This document shows, in pieces, positions 45,682-54,137 of a stretch of DNA of 64,000 nucleotides; within the stretch, counting starts at the first letter, position 1; each line of letters begins with the position of its first letter. The notes beneath the pieces are model-generated. The model was given only the letters and a program-made list of their open reading frames with translations, was not told the DNA's origin and searched no databases. The translations under genes were made by a program, and so were the position numbers. This DNA is from Chitinimonas viridis (GTDB lineage Bacteria; Pseudomonadota; Gammaproteobacteria; Burkholderiales; Chitinimonadaceae). The stretch lies in contig NZ_JAUFPU010000004.1 in NCBI RefSeq assembly GCF_030409555.1, positions 1 to 64,000 on the forward strand. The letters are read 5' to 3'.

Positions 45682-46155
45682 CTAGACACGGGATGCGGTG
45701 CGGCGGGCGGGAAGTTGAACCAGGCAATCGAGTGAAATCTGGTCCATATAGCGGCGTAGTTCGGCACGCAATCTTAGCCCCTGGCCTAGCTCCAGCAGCT
45801 CTAGGATCTGTCCATGATTGATACGCAGCGCCTCGGCATAACGATCCGGCTCCTTGGCCGGTGGCGCTGGATAATTCCTGGCCGATTCAATGCCATACCA
45901 GCGACGCAATCGTTCACGTAGCTGCGTCGCCTGTAAGCGCCGTAGCCGCAGTTCCGTCTGCGCAAGCGCTCGCAGGTGCTTGTCGCTCCCCTCCGCCAGA
46001 AATGCCTGAGACAGCTGAGCAGCCTGCTCAAGACGCCCAGCCAGTGTATCCAGCAGTACCTTTTCAGAATCCAGGGTCACAGGCTGGCCAACGGCGCTCA
46101 CGGGTAGCGCACTCAAGGCCAACAAGGCGATCGCAAACAAAAGCAACCGCCTCAT
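45682..46155 (-). CDS. Small exported protein of unknown function
   Basis: The ATG at 46155 overlaps the stop of the gene before it (ATGA). It gives 157 residues with a signal peptide (MRRLLLFAIALLALSALPVS). The mature part is helical and rich in Leu and Arg: LAQTELRLRRLQATQLRERL, then WYG, then RINHGQILELLELGQGLRL. The pattern faintly recalls DUF305-type metal-linked proteins, but the histidine pair is missing, so no family is assigned. Its place in the metal operon suggests a periplasmic role there. Confidence 0.6.
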   Translation of the reverse strand: MRRLLLFAIALLALSALPVSAVGQPVTLDSEKVLLDTLAGRLEQAAQLSQAFLAEGSDKHLRALAQTELRLRRLQATQLRERLRRWYGIESARNYPAPPAKEPDRYAEALRINHGQILELLELGQGLRLRAELRRYMDQISLDCLVQLPARRTASRV

Positions 46156-46613
46156 GGCAAGGCAAGCGTTGCCGATTGCGGCGTATAGCAAAGTCCTCGG
46201 GTTTCAAAGCAGCCCTGGTATCGGGTCAGCAGGGTAATCGGCCCCGTGCCGTCCCCCGCCAACTCCACCTTGATGCTAAAAGGCTTGGTATAGACCTGCG
46301 TGTCGCCGAAGGTGAGGTCGTTCTTGGTCAAGGCAGGCGGGAAATCAATCCCGCCTATGCGCCTGCCTGTCGTGTTCTTCAGCACAATCACCAGCTTATC
46401 CTTGTACAGGTAATAAGCCGGCGTCACCGCAAAGTCGACCATGACTGTCTTGATATCAACACGCCGGGCCTTTACCGAGAACGCCAACTCGGGTGGCAGT
46501 GGCTCGCTGGAAGACTTGTTAACCAGTTTCCCCAGCCAATCGTCAGAGCTGGCATAGGCTGGCAGTGAAAGGCCCAGGACAAGGCATAGCAATGGGTAAG
46601 AAAGGTATTTCAA
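46152..46613 (-). CDS. Free-standing DsbD N-terminal (nDsbD-like) domain protein
   Basis: The 153-residue protein has a signal peptide (MKYLSYPLLCLVLGLSLPAYA). The mature domain follows DsbD-alpha: FSVKARRVDIKTVMVDFAVT, AYYLYKDKL, and RYQGCFETRGLCYTP with Cys135 and Cys142, matching the redox pair of nDsbD. Full DsbD adds an 8-TM core and a thioredoxin domain; both are absent here. The start overlaps the lspA stop (ATGA). The protein may shuttle electrons or bind metal in the periplasm. A separate CcdA-like partner is not in the window. Confidence 0.75.
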   Translation of the reverse strand: MKYLSYPLLCLVLGLSLPAYASSDDWLGKLVNKSSSEPLPPELAFSVKARRVDIKTVMVDFAVTPAYYLYKDKLVIVLKNTTGRRIGGIDFPPALTKNDLTFGDTQVYTKPFSIKVELAGDGTGPITLLTRYQGCFETRGLCYTPQSATLALP

Positions 46614-47122
46614 GTTGAAGCTCCTGGCGCGGGAGTAACACCACTACGCCCTAGCCATGCACTGGCGAGCACCAATAAGACAGCACCGCCTATCACGAAA
46701 ACGTCGGCCAGGTTGAAGGCAGGCCAATGCCAACCCCGCCAATGCAGATCCAGATAATCCACCACGGCGCCAATGCGGATGCGATCCAGCACATTGCCCA
46801 TCGCACCGCCGATCAGCCCGATATAAGCAAGCGTTTCTATCCTGCTGCTTACCCCTCGCCATAGCCAGAACAGCAGTAAGCCACAGACGCCCAAGCCCAG
46901 GAGCGTAAAGAAGTAGCGCTGCCACCCGCCCGCTTGGGCCAGAAAAGAGAAAGCCGCGCCGGGGTTAAGCACATGCACGAGATTGAACCAAGGCGTCACT
47001 TCGACGCTGCCGTGTAGCGGCAGCCAGGCGCTCACGCCGTATTTGACAGCCTGGTCAAAGGCGATCAGCAACAGGGCCAGCAGCAGCCAGGGCAGAAAGT
47101 GTGTACGTGAGGTGTAAGCCAT
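46610..47122 (-). CDS. lspA: Lipoprotein signal peptidase (signal peptidase II), metal-operon copy
   Basis: The 170-residue protein has four membrane helices. The catalytic aspartates are Asp122 in GAVVDYLDL and Asp140 in PAFNLADVFV, with the conserved GGAMGNVLDR loop before them. LspA cleaves prolipoproteins in the inner membrane. Housekeeping lspA usually follows ileS; here it lies 5 bp after a DUF3703 gene and behind cadA, as in pbr/cad operons where pbrC is an LspA. This may be an accessory copy. Confidence 0.93.
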   Translation of the reverse strand: MAYTSRTHFLPWLLLALLLIAFDQAVKYGVSAWLPLHGSVEVTPWFNLVHVLNPGAAFSFLAQAGGWQRYFFTLLGLGVCGLLLFWLWRGVSSRIETLAYIGLIGGAMGNVLDRIRIGAVVDYLDLHWRGWHWPAFNLADVFVIGGAVLLVLASAWLGRSGVTPAPGAST

Positions 47123-47127
47123 GTTCT

Positions 47128-47523
47128 TTAGCTCAAATGATCGCGCGTTGGCCCAGGCTGTTTGGCTTGATCCTCACCGGCTTGCATGATGGCGCGCAGT
47201 TCCACCGGTATCTCCATCGGTGCGAAAGGGCTGACATTGGCGCCGCCGGTATTCCCCAGCGGTAGCCGTCCGGTCAGATGACCAAAGGGGGTAAGGAACA
47301 AGCGCCAAAGCTGGCCGATGGCCTCGCGCGCATCACTACGCGCAAGGGCCACCCTAAGCATCCATACATGCACTACCCAGTGCGGCCAGAGCTGGCGCTG
47401 TCCCAGCACATGCGCGCGTTCCAGAAGCGCGAAGGCTGCTGCCGTATCACCGTCCTTCAGTCTATCCTTGGCGTTTTGCATGGCTTGCTGATAAGCCAGC
47501 GCGGCAGACGTGGTGCGGTTCAT
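47128..47523 (-). CDS. DUF3703 family protein of metal-resistance operons
   Basis: The 131-residue soluble protein matches the DUF3703 pattern: AFALLERAHVLGQRQLWPHW, VHVWMLRVA, GQLWRLFLTPFGHLTGRLPL, and GNTGGANVS. Members are usually near cadmium, lead or mercury resistance genes; their role is not established. It lies 111 bp after cadA and 5 bp before lspA, on the same strand, so it is in the operon. Confidence 0.8.
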   Translation of the reverse strand: MNRTTSAALAYQQAMQNAKDRLKDGDTAAAFALLERAHVLGQRQLWPHWVVHVWMLRVALARSDAREAIGQLWRLFLTPFGHLTGRLPLGNTGGANVSPFAPMEIPVELRAIMQAGEDQAKQPGPTRDHLS

Positions 47524-47634
47524 GATTGTCCCTTTACAGCAGGCCTAGCTGCAGCGGGTGTCGCGCATCGCACCCGGTCAGGTTGCGTTGCGCATGTCAG
47601 TTCATCTGCTTGCATGGTCACTCCGGACACAGCG

Positions 47635-50016
47635 CTACTTGCGCAACAGTCGCAGGCCGTTGCCCACAACCAGCAAGGCGGCGCCCATATCGGCAAACAC
47701 AGCCATCCACATCGTGCCCAGCCCCATAAGGGTAAGCGCCAGGAATATTGCCTTGATGCCCAGCGCCAGGCTGATGTTCTGGACCAGTACAGCGTGTGTG
47801 CTGCGTGACAGCTGCACAAAGCGCGCGATCTTGCGCAGATCGTCATCCATCAAGGCTACATCGGCTGTTTCGATAGCGGTGTCGGTGCCTGCCGCGCCCA
47901 TGGCAAATCCAATGTCTGCCCGTGCCAGCGCTGGCGCATCGTTGATGCCATCACCCACCATGCCGACCTTGCCCATCTGGGCAAAGGCTTCAATTGCCTT
48001 GAGCTTGTCCTCGGGGAGCTGATTGCCGCGCGCCTCATCCACGCCTACCTGCTTGGCGATCGCAGCAGCGGTATGCGGATTGTCCCCGGTAAGCATCGCT
48101 GTCCTGATACCCAGCGCATGCAATGCCTTGACTGCTTCCCGGCTGCTGTCCTTCACCGTATCTGCCACTGCAAACAAGGCCAGCACCTTCCGCTCGGTGG
48201 CGAGCAGAATGACGGTCTTGCCCGCCTCTTCCAGCGCAAACAGGCGTTGTTCCAACTCTGGCGAGCACACCCCAAGTTCTTCGATCAGTCGATGGTTACC
48301 CAGGTGGAGAAGCTCACCTGCCACCTGGCCGCGTACACCTCGCCCCAGCAAGGCGCTGAAATCTGCAACCGGCAGTATGGCCACATTCGATTGCTTACCA
48401 GCACGGGCGATGGCGTGTGAAACGGGATGATCGGATCGGACAGCCAGGCTGGTCGCCAGTTGCATGGCATCGACGGATGCATCCAGAATGACGCTATCGA
48501 CCAGTTCCGGCTTGCCATGCGTGATGGTGCCGGTCTTGTCCAATGCCAGCCAATTCAGTCGGCGGCCTTCTTCCAGATACACCCCGCCTTTGACGAGAAT
48601 GCCATGCCGCGCAGCGGCAGCAAGGCCGCTGACTATGGTCACTGGCGTGGAGATCACCAAGGCGCAGGGGCAGGCAATAACCAGCAGCACCAGTGCCTTG
48701 TATATCCACGCATACCAATCGCCCCCCATCAGCAAGGGGGGTAGCAAGGCGACAACCAGGGCAAGGACAAATACCAGCGGGGTATAGATCCTGGCAAAGC
48801 GATCGACGAAGCGTTGGGTAGGCGCGCGTGCGCCTTGGGCTTCCTCAATCGCATGGATGATGCGGGCCAGGGTACTGTTGCTGGCTGCGGCGGTCACGCG
48901 GTATTCGAACGAGCCCGCGATATTGATGGTGCCGGCAAAGATCGTGTCGCCTACTACTTTATCTACGGGGATGCTCTCGCCTGTAATGGGTGCCTGATTG
49001 ACCGTCGAGCCCCCACTTACCAACACGCCGTCCAGACCGATACGTTCACCCGGCTTGATCCGCACCACAGCGCCCATGGGCACGGCCTTGGCCGCCACCT
49101 CAAGCCACTGACCATCGGCCTGCAGCATGGTGGCTCGCTCTGGCGCCAGTTGCATCAAGCCACGGATGGCATTGCGGGCGCGATCCAGGGACTTGGCCTC
49201 GATAAGCTCGGCAATGGTGAACAGGAACATCACCATGGCAGCCTCTGGCCACTGGCGTATCAAAACCGCACCGGTAACGGCGATGGTCATCAAAGCATTG
49301 ATGTTGAGCTCGCCGTTCCTGAGGGCAATCCAGCCCTTCTTGTAGGTGCCTATGCCGCAGAGTGCAATGGCAGCCAGCGCCATCACTGCGCTCAGCCACT
49401 CCGGCCCTTGCAGCCAATGGACGATCTCCGCACCCAGGGCGAGGCCGCCGGATACAGCCAGCGGCCACCAGGGTTTCCTGGGTGCCGGTGCTGCAACAGG
49501 TGCCGCGTGTTCAGTAATCCCTTCCGCCGTCATGCCCAAGCTACGGATCGCCACCTCGATTGCGGGCAGCGCATCAGGGGTATGCACCACCGTCAGTACC
49601 CGCTGTACCAGGTTGAACTCCAGCCCTTGCACCGCAGCCATGCCGCCCAGCTTCTTGCGGATCAGCGCCTCTTCCACAGGACAATCCATCTGCGCAATGC
49701 GTAGCTGGCTGCGCACACAGCCTGCAGGAAGCATCGTGGATACCTGGCTCGGTTCCATGATGCCCACCAGCGGCGCCTTGGCACTCCCGCCACAGCAAGC
49801 CGGCGTACAGGCGCCCACTCCCTCGGTCTCCGCAATGGCTATGGCGGCCGCATCGTGATCGTGATCGTGATCGTGATCGTGATCGTGATCGTGATCGGCA
49901 GCATGATCATGGTGATGGTGATGGTGATGGTGGGCATGATTACCCTCGGCCTGCTGGATACCATGATCACAACAAGCTTTTCCGGCCGATTTTTCATACA
50001 CATGGGCGGAAGACAT
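47635..50016 (-). CDS. cadA: Cd/Zn/Pb-exporting P1B-type ATPase with His/Asp-rich N-terminus
   Basis: The ATG at 50016 (MSSAHVYEKSAGK), with GGAAAG upstream, gives 793 residues. The N-terminus carries an eight-His run and seven tandem His-Asp pairs, then ACTPACCGG and one metal-binding domain with a single-cysteine DCPVEE motif. The membrane metal site is ACPCALV, the phosphorylation motif DKTGTIT, and the hinge GDGINDAP. MDCPxEE proteins belong to the CadA/PbrA group, exporting Cd, Zn and Pb. It is divergent from a CadR-type MerR gene and preceded by a MerR-type promoter. Confidence 0.93.
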   Translation of the reverse strand: MSSAHVYEKSAGKACCDHGIQQAEGNHAHHHHHHHHDHAADHDHDHDHDHDHDHDAAAIAIAETEGVGACTPACCGGSAKAPLVGIMEPSQVSTMLPAGCVRSQLRIAQMDCPVEEALIRKKLGGMAAVQGLEFNLVQRVLTVVHTPDALPAIEVAIRSLGMTAEGITEHAAPVAAPAPRKPWWPLAVSGGLALGAEIVHWLQGPEWLSAVMALAAIALCGIGTYKKGWIALRNGELNINALMTIAVTGAVLIRQWPEAAMVMFLFTIAELIEAKSLDRARNAIRGLMQLAPERATMLQADGQWLEVAAKAVPMGAVVRIKPGERIGLDGVLVSGGSTVNQAPITGESIPVDKVVGDTIFAGTINIAGSFEYRVTAAASNSTLARIIHAIEEAQGARAPTQRFVDRFARIYTPLVFVLALVVALLPPLLMGGDWYAWIYKALVLLVIACPCALVISTPVTIVSGLAAAARHGILVKGGVYLEEGRRLNWLALDKTGTITHGKPELVDSVILDASVDAMQLATSLAVRSDHPVSHAIARAGKQSNVAILPVADFSALLGRGVRGQVAGELLHLGNHRLIEELGVCSPELEQRLFALEEAGKTVILLATERKVLALFAVADTVKDSSREAVKALHALGIRTAMLTGDNPHTAAAIAKQVGVDEARGNQLPEDKLKAIEAFAQMGKVGMVGDGINDAPALARADIGFAMGAAGTDTAIETADVALMDDDLRKIARFVQLSRSTHAVLVQNISLALGIKAIFLALTLMGLGTMWMAVFADMGAALLVVGNGLRLLRK
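49852..49893. repeat. Hexanucleotide tandem repeat (ATCGTG)x7 in cadA
   Basis: Seven perfect copies encode alternating His and Asp on the minus strand. Copy-number change would stay in frame and add or remove His-Asp pairs. A (GGTGAT)-type run encoding poly-His follows nearby at about 49910-49930. Confidence 0.95.
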
Positions 50017-50045
50017 GAGTGGGCTTTCCATATTGTGATGGCGCC

Positions 50046-50076
50046 ATCTCACACCCTGAAGCTACTATAGAGTCAA
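50046..50076 (-). promoter_or_regulatory. MerR-type promoter and operator for cadA
   Basis: On the minus strand, TTGACT (50071-50076) and TGAGAT (50046-50051) are separated by 19 bp, the stretched spacing of MerR-regulated promoters. The spacer holds the dyad ACCCTGAAGCTACTATAGAG, close to the known CadR/ZntR/PbrR box. Confidence 0.75.
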
Positions 50077-50104
50077 GTCATGAATCGGATTATTTGGAGC
50101 GCAC

Positions 50105-50536
50105 ATGAAAATCGGTGAACTAGGACAGATCGCGCAGTGCACCGTCGAAACGGTTCGCTACTACGAAAAGGAAGGGCTGCTGCCGCAACCAGAGCGCACC
50201 GCCAGCAACTTCCGTAGCTACGGCCCCCAGCATCTGGAGCGCCTGCGATTCATCCGCAATTGCCGGGCCCTCGACATGACGCATGGTGAAATTCGCACCT
50301 TGCTGGAAGTGATGGATGCGCCCGCCGCAGGATGTGGCCGAGTCAACGCCTTGCTGGATGAGCACATTGGTCATGTTGATGCACGCATCGCAGAATTGAT
50401 GCAGCTGAAACAGCAGCTTGGTGAGTTACGGCACCAATGCCAGGCAGAACAGCCCGTAGCAGCCTGCGGCATATTGCAGGGACTGGTCAGCATGGAGAGT
50501 GAGGCACGGCAGGAGCGGCACACCCATTTGGGCTGA
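50105..50536 (+). CDS. cadR: MerR-family metal sensor, CadR/PbrR type
   Basis: The 143-residue protein has the N-terminal MerR winged helix (MKIGELGQIAQCTVETVRYY), a dimer helix and a metal loop. Cys77, Cys112 and Cys121 correspond to the metal thiols of CadR/PbrR, and the end is His-containing (QERHTHLG). The divergent cadA promoter has the matching operator. It should twist the promoter to activate cadA when Cd, Pb or Zn binds. The exact metal is inferred from family. Confidence 0.9.
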   Translation: MKIGELGQIAQCTVETVRYYEKEGLLPQPERTASNFRSYGPQHLERLRFIRNCRALDMTHGEIRTLLEVMDAPAAGCGRVNALLDEHIGHVDARIAELMQLKQQLGELRHQCQAEQPVAACGILQGLVSMESEARQERHTHLG

Positions 50537-50902
50537 GCGTCCATTCAATCTGCCGGCGTGTTACCTCAGCATGACGCTTGAGCCGGCGGTACAGGCCGGG
50601 CCGACTGCTCGGACGTCAGCCCCAGAACCTGCTCAAGGTGGCAAAGTGTCCTGCCATGGCCACCGTCACAGTCAGCTTCCGCAGGCACACACCGTGCCTG
50701 CCGCCTTGTACCCAGAATGACTAAGCTAGGCCATACCTCTCGAAACTTGGTATGAACCTAAACCATTGAAATACTGAGGCTCATCAAGCATGAGGATGGA
50801 CGGGGGATGCAATCAGGGGAGTCCGCTGATTGAGGCTGCGCAGCAGCCCAGTCAGCACTCATCAATGACTTGAGCCCATAGGGGGCTCCCAGGAATGCTG
50901 CC
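50537..50902. other. Intergenic region between cadR and the EamA gene
   Basis: 366 bp with no supported gene. A 49-codon frame from 50572 has no ribosome site or recognisable features. No clear promoter or terminator was found. Confidence 0.4.
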
Positions 50903-51820
50903 ATGCCCAACGCCCTGCTCTATGCCATCGCCACACTGATCTGGGGGTCAACCTGGCTGGCCATCACGTTTCAATACGGCAGTGTGCCCGCCAGCGCCTC
51001 GGTGGCATATCGCTTCTTGCTAGCCGGCCTGTTGTTGCTGGGCTGGTGCAAGCTACGCGGCGAGCGCCTGCAGCTGAGTCGCACCGAAATGGCCTGGTCG
51101 GCGTTGCAGGGCGCGCTGATGTTCGGGGTCAGCTATATGCTGGTCTACGAGGCCGAAAAACACATCGCCTCAGGCTTGATGGCCGTATTGAACTCCAGCA
51201 TGGTGGTCATCAATCTGGTTGGCATGAGCCTGGTGTTTGGCCGTCGGATGGATCAGAAGTCCATCCTGGGTGCGGCCTTGGGCATACTGGGTATCGCCCT
51301 GGTGTTCTGGCCGGAATTGACCGATGTCCGCACCGCCTCAGCCTGGCTGGGTGTTGCTTGTGGCCTGGGGGCAGCCTTGCTGGCCTCCCTGGGCAATCTG
51401 GTGGCCCAGCACAACCGCAATCAGCAAATACCACTACTACCGTCCATAGGCTACGGCATGCTGGTGGGTGGCGGCATCGCACTGATCTTCACGCTCATCC
51501 ATCACCAAGGCCTGGTATTCGATACCCGCCCCAGCTACCTTGCGTCCCTGCTCTATCTGTCTATCTTCGGCTCGGTCCTGGCGTTTGCCGCCTATCTCAC
51601 GCTGCTGGGGCGCATAGGTGCCGCCAAGTCCGGCTATATCGCCGTTGCCGTCCCCATCGTAGCCTTACTGCTGTCTGGCTGGTTCGAGGGTTTCCAATGG
51701 CGCATCTGGACGGTAGCCGGCATAGCCTGTGCCGTTGCTGGCAATATCATCATGCTGCTGGACATCGCCCCGGTATTGCGCAAGCTGGGCCTGACCAGGC
51801 TGGCGGCAAGGCTGGTCTGA
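50903..51820 (+). CDS. EamA-family drug/metabolite transporter
   Basis: The 305-residue membrane protein has ten predicted helices in two EamA repeats. It opens MPNALLYAIATLIWGSTWLA and has LLAGLLLLGWCKLRGERLQL (first repeat) and FAAYLTLLGRIGAAKSGYIA (second). AGGA lies upstream of the ATG. DMT proteins export amino acids, metabolites or drugs; the substrate here is unknown. Confidence 0.9.
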   Translation: MPNALLYAIATLIWGSTWLAITFQYGSVPASASVAYRFLLAGLLLLGWCKLRGERLQLSRTEMAWSALQGALMFGVSYMLVYEAEKHIASGLMAVLNSSMVVINLVGMSLVFGRRMDQKSILGAALGILGIALVFWPELTDVRTASAWLGVACGLGAALLASLGNLVAQHNRNQQIPLLPSIGYGMLVGGGIALIFTLIHHQGLVFDTRPSYLASLLYLSIFGSVLAFAAYLTLLGRIGAAKSGYIAVAVPIVALLLSGWFEGFQWRIWTVAGIACAVAGNIIMLLDIAPVLRKLGLTRLAARLV

Positions 51821-51831
51821 GAACGCCCCCT

Positions 51832-52608
51832 TCATGCCGAGAGCGTCTGGCGCAGCCGCTCATACAGGCAGATGGCCGCCGCGGCGCCGACATTGAGCGA
51901 TTCCAGCCCAGCCCTCATCGGTATGGCCAGACGCAAATCGGCCAGCGCCAGCACCTCACGACTGACGCCCTGCCCTTCGCTGCCCATCACAAGCACGAGA
52001 TCGCCCCGCAAATCGGCCTGGTAGAGGGAGATGCTGCCATCCAGCACAGTCACTGCCTTGCGTCCGGCAAAGTTGGCCAACAAAACAGGCAAGTCTGCCC
52101 GCTCCACCACAGGCAGCAGAAAATGCGCCCCCATGCCGGCACGCAGTACCTTGGGCGACCAGACATCAGCGCAACTGGGGCTCAGCCATACCTGTGCTAC
52201 GCCAGCTGCTGCAGCAGTGCGCAGCATGGCACCCACATTGCCAGGATCCTGCACACCGTCCAATGCCAGTACCAGGCCACGCTGCAACGGTGCGGGTGCT
52301 GGCGGCGGCGCCCACAGCGCCAGTACGCCGGATGCCGACTCCAGCTCGGTCAATTCGGCAAAAAGGGCATCGGCCACCACCGAGACCGGCCCTTCGAAGC
52401 GTGCCGCCAGCGCAGCCACCTCGGCGCGCTGGGGTGCACTCTGTGATAGCAGCAGGCGTTCCGGTGCCTGCCCCGCATCAAGGGCCGCAGCAAGCAGATG
52501 GGGCCCATCCAGCAAGGTCTGACCGGTTTTCAAGCGCTCCCGCCGATTTTCCATCAGCTTGATGCAGGCCTTGATCAAGGGGTTCTGGCGAGACTGTATG
52601 ACATCCAT
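51832..52608 (-). CDS. SpoU/TrmH-family RNA 2'-O-methyltransferase
   Basis: The 258-residue protein has an N-terminal substrate domain (RQNPLIKACIKLMENRRERL near 8-27) and a SPOUT methyltransferase domain. SPOUT motifs are LDGVQDPGNVGAMLRTAAA (motif 1), LVLVMGSEGQGVS (motif 2) and LAIPMRAGLESLNVGAAAAI (motif 3). The family methylates ribose in rRNA or tRNA; the target, 23S rRNA or tRNA, is not certain. It is convergent with the EamA gene. Confidence 0.88.
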   Translation of the reverse strand: MDVIQSRQNPLIKACIKLMENRRERLKTGQTLLDGPHLLAAALDAGQAPERLLLSQSAPQRAEVAALAARFEGPVSVVADALFAELTELESASGVLALWAPPPAPAPLQRGLVLALDGVQDPGNVGAMLRTAAAAGVAQVWLSPSCADVWSPKVLRAGMGAHFLLPVVERADLPVLLANFAGRKAVTVLDGSISLYQADLRGDLVLVMGSEGQGVSREVLALADLRLAIPMRAGLESLNVGAAAAICLYERLRQTLSA

Positions 52609-52629
52609 AAGGGGCGATCACAAAAGCAA

Positions 52630-52653
52630 ACCAGGCCGGCAAAGCGGCCTGGT
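52630..52653 (-). terminator. Terminator of the motA-motB-methyltransferase-HDOD operon
   Basis: The stem ACCAGGCCG/CGGCCTGGT has a 6-nt loop, and TTTGCTTTTG follows on the minus strand. It lies about 47 bp past the HDOD stop. Confidence 0.75.
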
Positions 52654-52700
52654 GGATAATTAGACAAGATGGTAGCTTACCAACGGCTATGGCCGCGGAT

Positions 52701-54137
52701 TCAACCCAATTCCAGCCGCTTGGCCTGGCGGGTAAGGCACTGTCCCGTCATCAGGCAAACCTGCTTGAAGCCATTGTACTGCGCCTCTGTCAGCGCACCA
52801 CCCTGATTGTCGGCGTAGAACAGGCCCACGGGCTTCTCCTCCACAAACAGCGACATGGCAACAAACTCCCCCTCGCCCACGGCCTGCCGCAGGCCGCGTG
52901 GCAACAAGGCGTCGTACTGCGCACGGTTGCTCGCATTCAGCCAGACGGACTGCGGCTTAAGCATCAACCGCGTAAAGATATGCGGTGCAGAGAGATCGAC
53001 CTGGAAGGTCCGCAGCGGATCATTATCGGTCGCGCCCACAATGTAGCGCGTCTTCAGCAGGTTGTGCCCCGCCATCAGCAGGCCGAACATAATGCGCTTC
53101 ATGCCCAGTGCCTCGGACTGCGCCCGTATGGCCAACCCCATGATCTGGTTGAAGGACGCACCACTCTGTCCCGCTTTTTGCATCTCGCGCAGGATATCGT
53201 TCAGCGAAGGCCGCGTCGGTTCCTGACTCGTAGCCCCGGGGCTGGCCTTGGCCTGCGGCTTGGGCCACTCACCCGGCAACATCACCAGCCAGCGAGCGGG
53301 CGCGAATATCTGGGCGTAAGGCCAGTCCTTGTGGGCAAAGTGCAGCATGGCCTTGCACACCAGTTCCCAGGCCTCCGGCTGTTCCACACCCAGGGTGTGG
53401 GCGGCAAGGTGCAGATCGGTGTTCAGGCTCTCGTGCCACCAGCCCTGCTGCAATCGATCCGCAAGCCGCAGCGCAGCCTGTTGCAGCAAGCTGCGCTGGC
53501 TGGAAGCCGCACTGTCATCCAGCAGGGTATTGAAGACCTCGGGCAGGCGCCAGCGGGCAAACAAGGGCAAGGCCACGCTACCCAGGTCGACTAGTGGCGC
53601 CTTATCCGGCAGGCCTATCTCCAGGTAACGCAGCATGCGCGGCAGACCTGCCAGCAAAGCAGTGATGTAGATTTCATCGAGCCTGGCATCGTAGCGCAGC
53701 ACCCCAAAATCGCGCGCCAACCTGGCGGCCAGGCGTGCGGCAGCAATATCGCGCAGCAAACCAAAATAGTGTGCGGGCTGCTTGGGCAGCAGCAGCGACT
53801 CCACGCTGGGCAAGCGGGCAAACTGGCCGACAAAGGCATCCACCCCCATCAGCAGCACGACACTCTCGATGGAAACGATATCGGCGGCCAAGCTGCCGCG
53901 CTCGCGCTGGTTGATCAGCCGCAGGGCATGGGCGGTGAGCAAAGGATCGCGCAATACCAGATCGACGATCTCATCGGTACGCACGGTCTCTACCCGTGCA
54001 TTCAACCCCGCCAGGGCCGCCTTGGTAGACTGCAGTATGGGTAGCGGCCGGCGCGCCCAAAAGGCCAGCCAGGCTTCATTCCTGTCATCGTGCTTGGTCG
54101 CTGCTGCCGCTTTGTCGGCAATCAGGGCATTCGCCAT
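52701..54137 (-). CDS. HDOD-domain protein
   Basis: The ATG at 54137 (MANALIADKAAAATK) gives 478 residues; the open frame runs upstream into the methyltransferase gene. The N-terminal ~250 residues follow the HDOD pattern (DLVLRDPLLTAHALRLINQR; SIESVVLLMGVDAF; ALLAGLPRML), without a complete HD metal site. The C-terminal part (about 320-478) resembles GAF (NQIMGLAIRAQSEALGMKRI; FVAMSLFVEEKPVGLFYAD). HDOD proteins take part in signalling and motility. It overlaps the methyltransferase by 16 bp and lies in the motAB operon. Confidence 0.8.
   Translation of the reverse strand: MANALIADKAAAATKHDDRNEAWLAFWARRPLPILQSTKAALAGLNARVETVRTDEIVDLVLRDPLLTAHALRLINQRERGSLAADIVSIESVVLLMGVDAFVGQFARLPSVESLLLPKQPAHYFGLLRDIAAARLAARLARDFGVLRYDARLDEIYITALLAGLPRMLRYLEIGLPDKAPLVDLGSVALPLFARWRLPEVFNTLLDDSAASSQRSLLQQAALRLADRLQQGWWHESLNTDLHLAAHTLGVEQPEAWELVCKAMLHFAHKDWPYAQIFAPARWLVMLPGEWPKPQAKASPGATSQEPTRPSLNDILREMQKAGQSGASFNQIMGLAIRAQSEALGMKRIMFGLLMAGHNLLKTRYIVGATDNDPLRTFQVDLSAPHIFTRLMLKPQSVWLNASNRAQYDALLPRGLRQAVGEGEFVAMSLFVEEKPVGLFYADNQGGALTEAQYNGFKQVCLMTGQCLTRQAKRLELG

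Noticed and set aside
50572-50720. 49-codon frame after cadR
   Set aside because: No ribosome site, no recognisable segment, ordinary noncoding composition.
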